Positions 1 to 7,580 of a stretch of 20,793 bases of DNA are shown here, in pieces (position 1 is the first letter of the stretch; each line of letters opens with the position of its first letter). The notes below the pieces were generated by a model that was given only the letters and a program-made list of their open reading frames with translations, ran no database searches and was not told the origin of the DNA. The stretch is from Phytoactinopolyspora endophytica (GTDB lineage Bacteria; Actinomycetota; Actinomycetes; Jiangellales; Jiangellaceae), in assembly GCF_004138495.1 (NCBI RefSeq), contig NZ_ML142855.1, forward strand, positions 34,984 through 55,776. Reading direction: 5' to 3'. The translations under genes and the position numbers were made by a program.

Positions 1-1
1 G

Positions 2-283
2 TCGACATACCGATCTCTGAAAGCCGAGTACAAGGTGCTGCAGGCCGCCGAACGCCGGGCGCGCCGGGAGCAGTTGCAGCGACACGTCAGCACTCACGTC
101 ACGGGTGATCTGACGGAGAACTTCGATGACCACTTCGGCGAGCAGGTCGATTCACGCATCGACAATGCCCTGGTGGAGATCGGCGTCGGCGGTGACGGTG
201 ACGGTGACGGTGACGGGGGTCCGTCGTCCGCGACGGTCCCCGGCGACGATAATCCGCGGCAGTCCACGCCGGAACCGGGCTGA
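2..283 (+). CDS. C-terminal part of an unidentified protein (5' end outside window)
   Basis: An open frame runs in from the left edge (frame beginning at base 2) and stops at the TGA at 281-283; no stop interrupts it, so the gene starts outside the window. The visible 93 residues are highly charged, with a predicted helical stretch rich in Arg, Glu and Gln followed by an acidic segment. After that comes a low-complexity tail made of Gly-Asp repeats (encoded by four GGTGAC units at 191-214) and a Pro/Ser/Thr-rich end. I do not recognise the family. The strong hairpin just downstream marks it as the last gene of its transcript. The GTG at 35 is an internal codon rather than a convincing start, because coding character continues upstream of it. 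Existence of the gene is fairly safe; its function is unknown. Confidence 0.6.
   Translation, partial: STYRSLKAEYKVLQAAERRARREQLQRHVSTHVTGDLTENFDDHFGEQVDSRIDNALVEIGVGGDGDGDGDGGPSSATVPGDDNPRQSTPEPG
191..214 (+). repeat. GGTGAC hexanucleotide tandem repeat (4 copies)
   Basis: Four perfect consecutive GGTGAC units lie in frame in the C-terminal tail of the first gene and encode a Gly-Asp run. A change in copy number would keep the reading frame and only alter tail length. Confidence 0.85.
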
Positions 284-321
284 CGCCGGAGGGTTATTCG
301 TCGCTGGAAGATTCTCCGATC

Positions 322-373
322 AACGGTGGAGCGCTGTTCCTGCTATAGCGGGGACAGCGCTCCACCGTTCTTA
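322..373 (+). terminator. Perfect 16-bp inverted repeat, likely intrinsic terminator
   Basis: The arms at 322-337 and 354-369 are perfect reverse complements (AACGGTGGAGCGCTGT and its complement) around a 16-nt loop. The right arm ends in GTT and is followed by CTT, giving only a short T-rich tail, as is common in high-GC actinomycetes. It sits 39 bases after the stop of the first gene and well before typA, so it probably ends the upstream transcript and insulates typA. Confidence 0.75.
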
Positions 374-447
374 AGGAGAACTCTGCACCGTTGGGCGTGG
401 AGGACCGTTGGCGATGTGGTCGCAGCTCAGCACGGCTAAGTAGACCG

Positions 448-501
448 GGGCTCAGCCCGCGGGCCGCGCGTGAGCGGGGAGCGTGCGGAAACCCGTATCA
501 T
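448..501 (+). promoter_or_regulatory. Probable typA promoter region
   Basis: TATCAT at 496-501 matches the -10 consensus at five of six positions and would start transcription about 30 bases before the typA ATG. No good -35 hexamer is visible at the expected distance. Just upstream is a GC-rich patch with a perfect 10-base palindrome (GCCCGCGGGC, 455-464) and an overlapping small hairpin (448-458), which could bind a regulator or be incidental. Assignment is by motif only. Confidence 0.35.
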
Positions 502-539
502 GGAGCGTCGATTCCCCTTCACGAAACGAGTACATCCGC

Positions 540-2417
540 ATGTCCATGCGCAGACGCGACGATCTCCGTAACGTCGCTATCGTCGCCCACGTTGACCACG
601 GCAAGACCACGCTGGTGGACGCCATGCTCTGGCAGTCCGGCGTCTTCCGCGCCAACCAGGACGTCGCCGAGCGGGTCATGGACTCCGGTGACCTGGAGCG
701 GGAGAAGGGCATCACCATCCTCGCGAAGAACACCGCGGTGCGGTGGGGTGAGACGACGATCAACATCATCGACACACCTGGGCACGCCGACTTCGGTGGC
801 GAGGTGGAGCGTGGCCTGTCGATGGTGGACGGCGTGGTCCTGCTGGTCGACGCCAGCGAAGGGCCGCTGCCGCAGACCCGTTTCGTCCTGCGCAAGGCGC
901 TGGCGGCGAAGCTGCCCATCGTGCTCGTGGTGAACAAGACCGACCGCCCGGACGCGCGGATCGCGGAGGTCGTGGACGAGACATACGACCTCTTCCTTGA
1001 CCTGGTCGAATCCGACGATTCCTCGTCGGCCGGCTCGCTCGACGCTCTCGACTTCCCCGTCGTCTACGCGTGCGCCGTCGACGGGAAGGCGTCGCTTGAG
1101 AGGCCCGAAGACGGAACCGCTCCGGACTCGGAGGATCTTGCTCCGCTGGTGCGGACGATTCTGGACACGATCCCCGCGCCGGAGTACACGGAGGGTGCGC
1201 CGCTGCAGGCGCATGTGACGAACTTGGACGCTTCGCCGTTCCTCGGACGGCTGGCGTTGTGCCGGGTGCGCGAAGGTGAGATCGTGAAGGGCTCGCAGGT
1301 CGCGTGGTGCCGCAAGGACGGCAGCATCGTCCCGGTCAAGATCACGGAGCTGCTGGTCACCCAGGCGCTGGACCGGGTCTCTGCGGACTCCGCCCGGCAG
1401 GGGGACATCATCGCCGTCGCCGGCATTCCGGAGATCACCATCGGTGAGACGTTGGCCGATGCCGACGATCCGCGGCCGCTGCCGTTGATCACCGTGGACG
1501 AGCCCGCGCTGTCGATGAACATCGGGGCGAACACCTCGCCGCTGTCCGGAAGGTCTGGTGGCACCAAGGTGACGGCTCGGCTGGTCAAGGACCGGCTGGA
1601 CGCGGAGCTCGTCGGTAACGTGTCGTTGCGCGTGCTGCCGACCGAGCGCCCGGACACGTGGGAGGTGCAGGGCCGTGGCGAGCTCGCGCTTGCGGTCCTC
1701 GTGGAGACGATGCGCCGGGAGGGGTTCGAGCTGACCGTCGGCAAGCCGGACGTCGTGACGCGCGAGGTCGAAGGCAAGGTGCACGAGCCGGTGGAGCGCC
1801 TGACCATCGACTGCCCTGAGGAGTACCTCGGGGCCGTGACCCAGCTGCTGGCAGCGCGCCGGGGCCGGATGGAGCAGATGACGAACCACGGGTCCGGATG
1901 GATCCGGATGGAGTTCGTGGTGCCGGCGCGCGGCTTGATCGGGTTCCGGACGGACTTCCTCACCGAGACCAGGGGGACCGGCCTGGCGCACCATGTCTTC
2001 GAGCGATACGAGCCGTGGTCCGGAGAGTTGCGGACGCGCCGTACCGGTTCGCTGGTCGCGGATCGCACGGGTGTGGCGACCTCCTACGCGATGTTCAACC
2101 TGCAGGAGCGCGGGACGCTGTTCGTCGAGCCCGGCACAGACGTCTATGAGGGGATGATCGTCGGTGAGAACTCCCGCCCGGACGACATGGATGTGAATAT
2201 CACCAAGGAGAAGAAGCTCACCAATGTCCGCTCATCTACGGCGGAAGAACTGGAACGGCTGATTCCTCCGCGGAAACTCTCACTCGAGCAGGCGCTGGAG
2301 TTCTGCCGGGACGACGAATGCGTAGAGGTGGCGCCGGCCGCGGTCCGCCTGCGAAAGGTCATGCTCAACGCGTCCGAGCGCGGGCGGGCGGCGTCGCGGC
2401 GGAAGCACCAGAACTGA
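540..2417 (+). CDS. typA: Ribosome-associated translational GTPase TypA/BipA
   Basis: TypA is an EF-G-like GTPase that binds the 70S ribosome and helps assembly and translation, especially under stress. The 625-residue product is full length. The GTPase signatures are visible: G1 AHVDHGKTT (about residues 16-24), G2 region EREKGITI (53-60), G3 DTPGH (78-82) and G4 NKTD (132-135). The central beta-barrel and EF-G-like domains follow. The TypA-specific C-terminal domain includes [10 protein letters not shown] (near residue 465), then the segments around [12 protein letters not shown] and [10 protein letters not shown] and a basic tail. The start is set at the ATG at 540 because the protein then begins just before the conserved [16 protein letters not shown] block; an ATG at 546 is an alternative, and the longer frame starting at 483 adds residues not typical of the family. 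The Shine-Dalgarno sequence is weak. The gene precedes an ABC importer operon on the same strand, 90 bases apart. Confidence 0.97.
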   Translation: MSMRRRDDLRNVAIVAHVDHGKTTLVDAMLWQSGVFRANQDVAERVMDSGDLEREKGITILAKNTAVRWGETTINIIDTPGHADFGGEVERGLSMVDGVVLLVDASEGPLPQTRFVLRKALAAKLPIVLVVNKTDRPDARIAEVVDETYDLFLDLVESDDSSSAGSLDALDFPVVYACAVDGKASLERPEDGTAPDSEDLAPLVRTILDTIPAPEYTEGAPLQAHVTNLDASPFLGRLALCRVREGEIVKGSQVAWCRKDGSIVPVKITELLVTQALDRVSADSARQGDIIAVAGIPEITIGETLADADDPRPLPLITVDEPALSMNIGANTSPLSGRSGGTKVTARLVKDRLDAELVGNVSLRVLPTERPDTWEVQGRGELALAVLVETMRREGFELTVGKPDVVTREVEGKVHEPVERLTIDCPEEYLGAVTQLLAARRGRMEQMTNHGSGWIRMEFVVPARGLIGFRTDFLTETRGTGLAHHVFERYEPWSGELRTRRTGSLVADRTGVATSYAMFNLQERGTLFVEPGTDVYEGMIVGENSRPDDMDVNITKEKKLTNVRSSTAEELERLIPPRKLSLEQALEFCRDDECVEVAPAAVRLRKVMLNASERGRAASRRKHQN

Positions 2418-2471
2418 CCGGGTACTGAAGAATGCCCGAATGGACCATAGGGGCCGTATTTGTAGAGCTTC

Positions 2472-2477
2472 CATAAT
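2472..2477 (+). promoter_or_regulatory. Candidate -10 element upstream of the importer operon
   Basis: CATAAT matches TATAAT at five of six positions, 30 bases before the lipoprotein start. No clear -35 hexamer is seen at 16-18 bases upstream. With no terminator visible after typA, read-through from typA is also possible. Confidence 0.3.
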
Positions 2478-2497
2478 CCCGTAATGTGTGCACTTGT

Positions 2498-2502
2498 GGA
2501 GG
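2498..2502 (+). promoter_or_regulatory. Ribosome binding site that fixes the lipoprotein start
   Basis: GGAGG lies five bases before the ATG at 2508. The earlier in-frame ATG at 2484 has no such site, and using it would put eight extra residues, including two acidic ones, ahead of the signal peptide. This favours 2508 as the start. Confidence 0.75.
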
Positions 2503-2507
2503 TGCAC

Positions 2508-4136
2508 ATGGGGTGGGCTGCCCGTGGTGTTGTCACGGCCATCGGCGGCGTGGTGCTCATGCTCGCCGCGTGCGCGGCGGATGACACGTCCGGCGGTGGC
2601 GCGGACGCGATCACGGTGCGTGGATGCAATCCGGAGAATACCCTGGTGCCGAGCATGACCATGGAGTCCTGTGGTGGCCAGGTGGTGGACCAGCTCTTCT
2701 CGAGGCTCGTCCGCTATGACCCGGACACGGCGGAGCCGCGCTATGAGATCGCCGAGTCGATCGAGTCGGACGACAACCAGACCTGGACCATCGAGATCGC
2801 GGAGGGCTGGACCTTCCACAACGGCGAACCCATCACCGCTCAGAGCTTTGTCGACGCTTGGAACTGGGCCGCGTACGCCCCGAACGGAACGCCTAACTCC
2901 TACTTTTTCCGGGGCATCGAGGGTTACCAGGATCTGCAGCCCGCGGACGATGCCGAACCGTCCGGGCAGATCACGGCCGACATGGTGTCGAGTGAAGAAA
3001 TGTCTGGATTGAACATCGTCGATGAGTTGACATTTACGGTAACTCTTTCCCAACCCGAGCCTTCATTCCCGAAGCGCGTGGGGTATGTGGCATTCGCTCC
3101 GCTGCCTGAGGAATTCTATGAGGATCCGGAGGAGTTCGGCGAGAATCCGATAGGCTCTGGTCCGTTCGAGTTCATCGAATGGGTAAGGAATTCCGAGATC
3201 AAGCTGCGGGGATATGACGAATACCAGGGTGAGACGATGCCGCAGATCGACGAGGTGACGTTCAAGATCTATCAGGACGAGGGCGCCGCCTACAGCGACC
3301 TGCAAGCGGACAACCTCGATCTGGTGCCGCAACTGCCCATCTCGGCGCTGGCCGGCGACGCGTACAGGGACGACCTTCCGGGCCGCTACGTCGAGAAGGA
3401 AGCGCTGGTGGTCAGCACGATCTCGTTCGCGCCGGAGTCGGTGGACGACTCTTTCGCCGATCCACGGCTGCGGACCGCCATCTCCATGGCGATCGACCGA
3501 GAGGCGATCACCGAGACGATATTTCACGGTAGCCGGGAGCCGGCGACCGGCTGGGTGGCGCCCGGGGTGGAGGGTTACGAACCCGGAGTGTGCGGTGATT
3601 ACTGCATGTACGACCCGGAGCATGCCCGCGAGTTGTTCGACGAGGCGGGCGGGTACGACGGGACTCTGACGCTGTCCTACAACAGTGACGGTGACAACAA
3701 GTCGTGGATCGACGCCGTCTGCAACAGCATCATGAACACGCTGGATGTCGAGTGCGTCGGCACACCGGTCTCGGACTTCAGCACGTTCCGTTCGCAGATC
3801 AACGATCGGGAGATGACCGGGATGTTCCGCAACCAGTGGCAGGCGGACTACCCGAGCATCGAGAGCTTCCTGGCCGAGGTGTACGTCACCGGCGCGTCCG
3901 GGAACGACAGTGACTACAGTAACCCGGACTTCGACGAGCTGATCGAGGATGCGGGGTCATCGCAGGGAGACGACGCGATCGCGAAGTACAACGAGGCCGA
4001 GGAGCTCCTCGTGGAGGACATGCCTTCGGTGCCGCTCTGGTACAGCTCCACCATCGCCGGGTACTCGACCAAGGTGGACAACGTCAAGATCACCCCGTTC
4101 CAGACGGTAGACCTGCTCAGCGTGGTCATCAAGTAG
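2508..4136 (+). CDS. ABC transporter solute-binding lipoprotein, family 5 (peptide type)
   Basis: This 542-residue protein is the extracytoplasmic binding component of a DppA/OppA-type importer. It begins with a short n-region, a hydrophobic stretch and the lipobox LAAC, so Cys22 should be lipidated and the protein tethered to the outer face of the membrane. The mature part has the family 5 layout: an early VRxDP-like segment (residues near 65-75), W/FHNGEPITAQ, an SGPF-type loop (IGSGPFEF), the central AISMAIDREAI region, and a C-terminal VPLWYSSTIAGYS-like segment. Paired Cys residues in GVCGDYC probably form a disulfide. The next two genes encode matching permeases. The position after typA is that of lpqW in mycobacteria and of the bldK region in Streptomyces (recalled gene order). 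Ligand is unknown; peptides are the default guess. Codon use is less GC-biased near 2985-3250. Confidence 0.93.
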   Translation: MGWAARGVVTAIGGVVLMLAACAADDTSGGGADAITVRGCNPENTLVPSMTMESCGGQVVDQLFSRLVRYDPDTAEPRYEIAESIESDDNQTWTIEIAEGWTFHNGEPITAQSFVDAWNWAAYAPNGTPNSYFFRGIEGYQDLQPADDAEPSGQITADMVSSEEMSGLNIVDELTFTVTLSQPEPSFPKRVGYVAFAPLPEEFYEDPEEFGENPIGSGPFEFIEWVRNSEIKLRGYDEYQGETMPQIDEVTFKIYQDEGAAYSDLQADNLDLVPQLPISALAGDAYRDDLPGRYVEKEALVVSTISFAPESVDDSFADPRLRTAISMAIDREAITETIFHGSREPATGWVAPGVEGYEPGVCGDYCMYDPEHARELFDEAGGYDGTLTLSYNSDGDNKSWIDAVCNSIMNTLDVECVGTPVSDFSTFRSQINDREMTGMFRNQWQADYPSIESFLAEVYVTGASGNDSDYSNPDFDELIEDAGSSQGDDAIAKYNEAEELLVEDMPSVPLWYSSTIAGYSTKVDNVKITPFQTVDLLSVVIK

Positions 4137-4152
4137 CACGGGCGCTTCTCGA

Positions 4153-5073
4153 ATGAGCCGGTATGTGCTGCGGCGGCTGCTGCAGGTGGCGCCCGTGTTG
4201 CTCGGCACCACGTTCCTGATCTACGCGATGATGTGGTCGCTGCCGGGCGACCCGCTCGCCGGGCGGTGCGGCGGGCAGCCGTGCCCAGAGAGTTACCTCA
4301 ACCGCATGGTCGAGGCTTATAACCTGGGTGACCCGCTGGTGGTCCAGTACGCGAAATACATGGCCGGCCTGGTCACCGGGGACTTCGGGATGACCTTCGC
4401 CGGTGCGCCGGTCGCCGACGAGCTGCTGCAGCGGTTCCCGGTGACGCTGCAACTGGCCGCGATGGCGGTCGTCGTCGAGATGGTCATCGGGATATCGGCC
4501 GGAGTACTCGCCGGCCGCCGCCCCGGAGGGTTCGCCGACAACCTGGTGCTGGTCAGCACGCTCGTCGTGGTGGCGGTCCCGGTGTTCGTGCTGGCGCTGG
4601 TGGCACAGTCGATGCTCGGCGTGCGGCTCGGCTGGTTCCCGGTCACGTCCGACGGAGGGTTCGTCTCGTTGATCATTCCGGCCGTCGTGCTCGGGAGCCT
4701 GCCGCTGGCATTGGTCGCGCGGATGATGCGCTCCAGTCTGATCGAGAACATGCAGGCGGACCACGTGCGCACCGCGGTCGCCAAAGGAGCCTCCGCGCGA
4801 CGGGTGGTTCTGCGGCACGGAGCTCGTAACTCGCTGGTTCCGGTGGTGACGCTGGCCGGCGCGGACTTCGGCAGTCTGTTGGCCGGCTCCGTCGTCGTGG
4901 AGCTCGTGTTCAACATCGATGGCGTCGGCGAACTGCTGATACGCAGCGTACGAGACGGCGAGATCGGTACCGTCACGTCGGTGGTGACGCTGCTGGTGCT
5001 GCTTTTCCTTCTGGTGAACCTCGCCGTGGATCTCCTCTACCCGGTGCTGGATCCGAGGATCCGCCGTGCCTAG
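4153..5073 (+). CDS. ABC transporter permease, DppB/OppB type
   Basis: This 306-residue integral membrane protein is the first of two permease subunits of a peptide-type importer. A membrane helix at about residues 9-30 is followed by an external segment carrying GDPL and two Cys residues, then five more hydrophobic segments. The cytoplasmic EAA loop that docks the ATPase is clear at about residues 202-227, with AKGASARRVVLRHGARNSL, followed by the usual VE-VFNIDGVG segment. The C-terminus (NLAVDLLYPVLDPRIR) is the family hallmark. The ATG at 4153 lies 16 bases after the lipoprotein stop, and the end overlaps the next permease, so the three genes should form one operon. No ATPase gene follows, so it presumably works with an ATPase encoded elsewhere. 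Confidence 0.93.
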   Translation: MSRYVLRRLLQVAPVLLGTTFLIYAMMWSLPGDPLAGRCGGQPCPESYLNRMVEAYNLGDPLVVQYAKYMAGLVTGDFGMTFAGAPVADELLQRFPVTLQLAAMAVVVEMVIGISAGVLAGRRPGGFADNLVLVSTLVVVAVPVFVLALVAQSMLGVRLGWFPVTSDGGFVSLIIPAVVLGSLPLALVARMMRSSLIENMQADHVRTAVAKGASARRVVLRHGARNSLVPVVTLAGADFGSLLAGSVVVELVFNIDGVGELLIRSVRDGEIGTVTSVVTLLVLLFLLVNLAVDLLYPVLDPRIRRA

Positions 5074-5995
5074 AACGAGTCCGGGACGACGCCGGCAGGT
5101 GCCGGATATGACGTTCTCCCGCCGGGGCCGCCGATCCCGGGTGTGGGCCCGGCTATGTCGGCGACCGGTATTCTGGGCGGCATCCGCGGTCATCGTGCTG
5201 CTGGTTGTGGTGGCCCTCGCACCCGGGCTGTTCACCGAGCGTGATCCGTCCTACTGTGATCTCGCGCTCTCCAGGCGGGGCCCCGGGGACGGCGCATACT
5301 TCGGGTACAACCTGCAGGGATGCGACCTGTACGCGCGCACGGTCTACGGGGCGCGCGCCTCCGTGGTGGTCGGCATCTGCGCCACCGCCGCCGTCGTCGT
5401 GATCGGGGGCCTGGTCGGGACGTCAGCCGGGTATTTCGGCGGCTGGACCGACGCGGTACTGTCCCGCGTCACGGATGTCTTCTTTGGAGTACCGCTGCTG
5501 CTCGGAGCGCTGGTGGTGCTGGTGGCCTTCCCATCGGACGGGTCCACCCCCGGCTGGCAGACGACGGGCAAGGTGGTGCTGACGCTGGCGGCGCTGGGCT
5601 GGACGACGGTGGCACGCCTGGCGAGATCTGCCGCGATCCAGGTCAAACGCGCCGACTATGTGACGGTGGCGCGGGCGGCCGGTGGCGGGCACGGGCTGGT
5701 GCTCCGCCGGCACGTGCTGCCGAGCGTCGTCACGCCGGTGCTGGCGTGGGCGACGATGGCTGTCGGCGGGTTCATCGCGGTGGAGGCGACGCTGTCCTTC
5801 ATCGGGATCGGGTTGCAGCCTCCGGTGATCTCCTGGGGGACTGAGATCAGCGAGGCACAGCCGTACATCCGCCAGTCACCGCACATGCTGCTTTTCCCGA
5901 GCACGTTCCTGTCGGTGACCGTCCTGGCCTTCGTGGTGCTCGGCGACGCCGTGCGGGACGCCCTGGACCCTCGTCCGGGGGACGTGGCGTGCTGA
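5066..5995 (+). CDS. ABC transporter permease, DppC/OppC type
   Basis: This 309-residue permease is the partner of the preceding DppB-like subunit. An Arg-rich N-terminal tail precedes a first helix at about 37-55. Then come the family segment FGYNLQGCDLYARTVYGAR (about 79-97; usually FGTDxxGRDxxSRxxxGAR), further helices, the EAA loop (about 196-220, YVTVARAAGGGHGLVLRRHVLP), and the SFIGIGLQPP-SWG block typical of DppC. The end carries the usual LGDAVRDALDPR. The GTG at 5066 is preferred because GAGG lies seven bases upstream and the 8-base overlap with the previous stop suggests translational coupling; an ATG at 5108 with a weaker site is possible. The stop codon lies inside a strong hairpin, which appears to end the operon here. 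Confidence 0.92.
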   Translation: MPRTSPGRRRQVPDMTFSRRGRRSRVWARLCRRPVFWAASAVIVLLVVVALAPGLFTERDPSYCDLALSRRGPGDGAYFGYNLQGCDLYARTVYGARASVVVGICATAAVVVIGGLVGTSAGYFGGWTDAVLSRVTDVFFGVPLLLGALVVLVAFPSDGSTPGWQTTGKVVLTLAALGWTTVARLARSAAIQVKRADYVTVARAAGGGHGLVLRRHVLPSVVTPVLAWATMAVGGFIAVEATLSFIGIGLQPPVISWGTEISEAQPYIRQSPHMLLFPSTFLSVTVLAFVVLGDAVRDALDPRPGDVAC

Positions 5996-6029
5996 AGAAA
6001 AGGGGGGCTTTAAGCTTCAGCACGCCACG
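5983..6029. terminator. 15-bp hairpin spanning the end of the permease gene
   Basis: The arms at 5983-5997 and 6015-6029 are perfect reverse complements (CGTGGCGTGCTGAAG and its complement) around a 17-nt loop. The left arm includes the last codons and the stop codon of the permease. There is no U-tract, but stem strength and the convergent gene beyond it fit a terminator for the importer operon. It may also work for the minus-strand gene ending at 6151. Confidence 0.7.
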
Positions 6030-6150
6030 AGTCTGGATGCCCCGGGTGAATGTGACCGGACGGGCCTGGGGCGTGACTTCGGATGGCCCGTCCGGTCCGA
6101 TACATGACAACGCTAGGTGCTGTGCCGTTGCAGTTGCGTTGCGGCGCAGG

Positions 6151-7440
6151 TCAGAGAGGGGATCTGAGTGCGCTGTCGATGACATTGAGGGCGGATGCGA
6201 CCTCGGCGCGCCGGAGAGATCCGTAAGGTAGCCGGACCAGGCAAGCCTGCCAGAGCTCGGCGTCATCGTGCCCAGCGGCAGACCGCGCGAAACGTAGCAG
6301 CACGTCGGCGCCGGCATGGCGGAGCAACGAAGTCCGGAGCCAGCTGTGCAGGTGACTGCGGTACGAGACGACGCCGGGCGCGTCGGAGCGCGGCAACAGG
6401 GGGGCCTGATAGAGGTCGACGGCGCGTCGGTGGGCGCCTCGTTGCAGACATTCCGAGACGTCGGCTGCGTCGGTCCGCAGTTCGACGTTCAGACGGTACG
6501 GCCGCGACGGCGCGAGCAGAGCCGGCCAGGATTTGCGCAGGCGGGACAGCTCGGCGCGGACGGTGACCTCCGCGGTGTCATGCTCGTACATCAGACCGGC
6601 GAGCTGGCCGGCGGTAAGGCCGTTGGGGTTGAGCGCGAGCAGAACCAGAAGTTCGGTGTGGCGGAGACTGAGTTCGGTGGTTCGGCCGGCGACCGTGAGC
6701 TCGCCGCGTTCCCGGCCGAGTACGCGCAGATATGCCGTGTCGGCCGCACCGAGTGGCTCCGGTCGGTACAGGCGGAGCTCGCCCTCTACGGCGGCGACGG
6801 CGGAGCGGATCAGCAGTGCGGACTGAGGCGACACGACGTCGTCCTTGCCCACGATGGTGAGGACACCCACGCTCTGACAGGTATGCGGGTCGCGGATCGG
6901 CGCGGCCGTACAGCTCCACGGGTGAACCACTTTGGCGTAGTGCTCACTGCCGAAGATCTGGACCACATCGTTGACCACGAGTGCCGTGCCGACCGCGTTG
7001 GTGCCGGCGTCCGCCTCACTCCAGGCCGAGCCGCTCAGGATGTTGATGCCTTCCGCGCCGCGGATCAGGTTCGGGTCACCCTCCACCCACAGCACGCGCG
7101 CGTCGGCGTCGGTGACGGCCACCATGACTCCGGCCTCCGCCGCGTCCCGGACGAGCAGTTCGTGCACGGCCGGCATGACGTGCCGTAGGGGATGGGTCTC
7201 CCGAGCCGCTTCGAGGTCGTCATCGACGAGCACGACGGGCGGGCCCGGCGTGTCCGGGTTCACGTGGAGCTCGGCGGAGCGTCGCCACGACTCGAGGACG
7301 ACGGGACGGACCTTGCTCGGCATTCCTGCTTGAGCCAGGAATGTCTCGTGCGCCTGGGCTGTGTGTCGCCACCGTTGGGCCGCGTCGATGCCCGGTGGCA
7401 GAGCAAGCGATGGACTGGAGCGCCCCCACGCTCGGTTCAC
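6151..7440 (-). CDS. GAF-domain transcriptional regulator with C-terminal winged-helix domain
   Basis: The 429-residue protein is a likely cytoplasmic one-component regulator. The N-terminal region (about 24-60, RPVVLESWRRS) and the GAF domain (about 85-225) follow the pattern of acetoin/AcoR-like regulators, with the signature GTNAVGTAL at 146-154 and the CTAAPIRDP segment near 177-185. The C-terminal half has a winged-helix-like fold (about 245-320; LSLRHTELLVLLALNPNGLTAG, then a helix in TVRAELSRLRK). After that comes a helical region resembling the bacterial transcriptional activation domain. There is no AAA+ sigma-54 domain. Such regulators are often beside aldehyde dehydrogenase genes (family knowledge); none is present here, and the divergent neighbour is mshB. 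The GTG start at 7440 gives a normal N-terminus, but its ribosome site is weak. DNA target and ligand are unknown. Confidence 0.85.
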   Translation of the reverse strand: MNRAWGRSSPSLALPPGIDAAQRWRHTAQAHETFLAQAGMPSKVRPVVLESWRRSAELHVNPDTPGPPVVLVDDDLEAARETHPLRHVMPAVHELLVRDAAEAGVMVAVTDADARVLWVEGDPNLIRGAEGINILSGSAWSEADAGTNAVGTALVVNDVVQIFGSEHYAKVVHPWSCTAAPIRDPHTCQSVGVLTIVGKDDVVSPQSALLIRSAVAAVEGELRLYRPEPLGAADTAYLRVLGRERGELTVAGRTTELSLRHTELLVLLALNPNGLTAGQLAGLMYEHDTAEVTVRAELSRLRKSWPALLAPSRPYRLNVELRTDAADVSECLQRGAHRRAVDLYQAPLLPRSDAPGVVSYRSHLHSWLRTSLLRHAGADVLLRFARSAAGHDDAELWQACLVRLPYGSLRRAEVASALNVIDSALRSPL

Positions 7441-7499
7441 CGATGCCCCCGTTTCCGTGTACCTGACGCCGCATCTACCGCTCGGATAGATCTGTCGTC

Positions 7500-7519
7500 G
7501 CTCAGTTTAGACGTTGAGC
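7500..7519. promoter_or_regulatory. Dyad in the divergent promoter region of the GAF regulator and mshB
   Basis: GCTCA (7500-7504) and TGAGC (7515-7519) form a 5-bp inverted repeat around a 10-base AT-richer centre, midway between the two divergent starts. Reading the minus strand, TAAACT (7509-7504) could be a -10 for the regulator gene. The dyad may be an autoregulatory operator, but it is short and could be chance. Confidence 0.25.
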
Positions 7520-7567
7520 GCCGATTCGTGCGGGTGAGGCGCACGTGGCGCTGTCGGTGCCGCTGAC

Positions 7568-7573
7568 TATCGT
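7568..7573 (+). promoter_or_regulatory. -10-like element directly upstream of mshB (possible leaderless start)
   Basis: TATCGT fits TANNNT and ends seven bases before the mshB ATG at 7581, which would place the transcription start at or next to the A of the ATG. No Shine-Dalgarno sequence precedes this ATG, which agrees with a leaderless message. Confidence 0.4.
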
Positions 7574-7580
7574 TGCAGTC

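Noticed and set aside
519..1994. A 491-residue minus-strand open frame inside typA
   Set aside because: typA has clear GTPase motifs in the forward frame; the reverse frame is Arg/His/Asp/Gln-rich with no domain pattern.
4129..5235. A minus-strand open frame opposite the first permease
   Set aside because: The forward frame carries the EAA loop and the usual permease ends; the reverse frame is a low-complexity His/Arg/Asp/Gln-rich shadow.
6316..7188. A 290-residue plus-strand open frame opposite the GAF regulator
   Set aside because: The minus frame has recognisable GAF signatures; this frame has none and starts inside the regulator's coding region.
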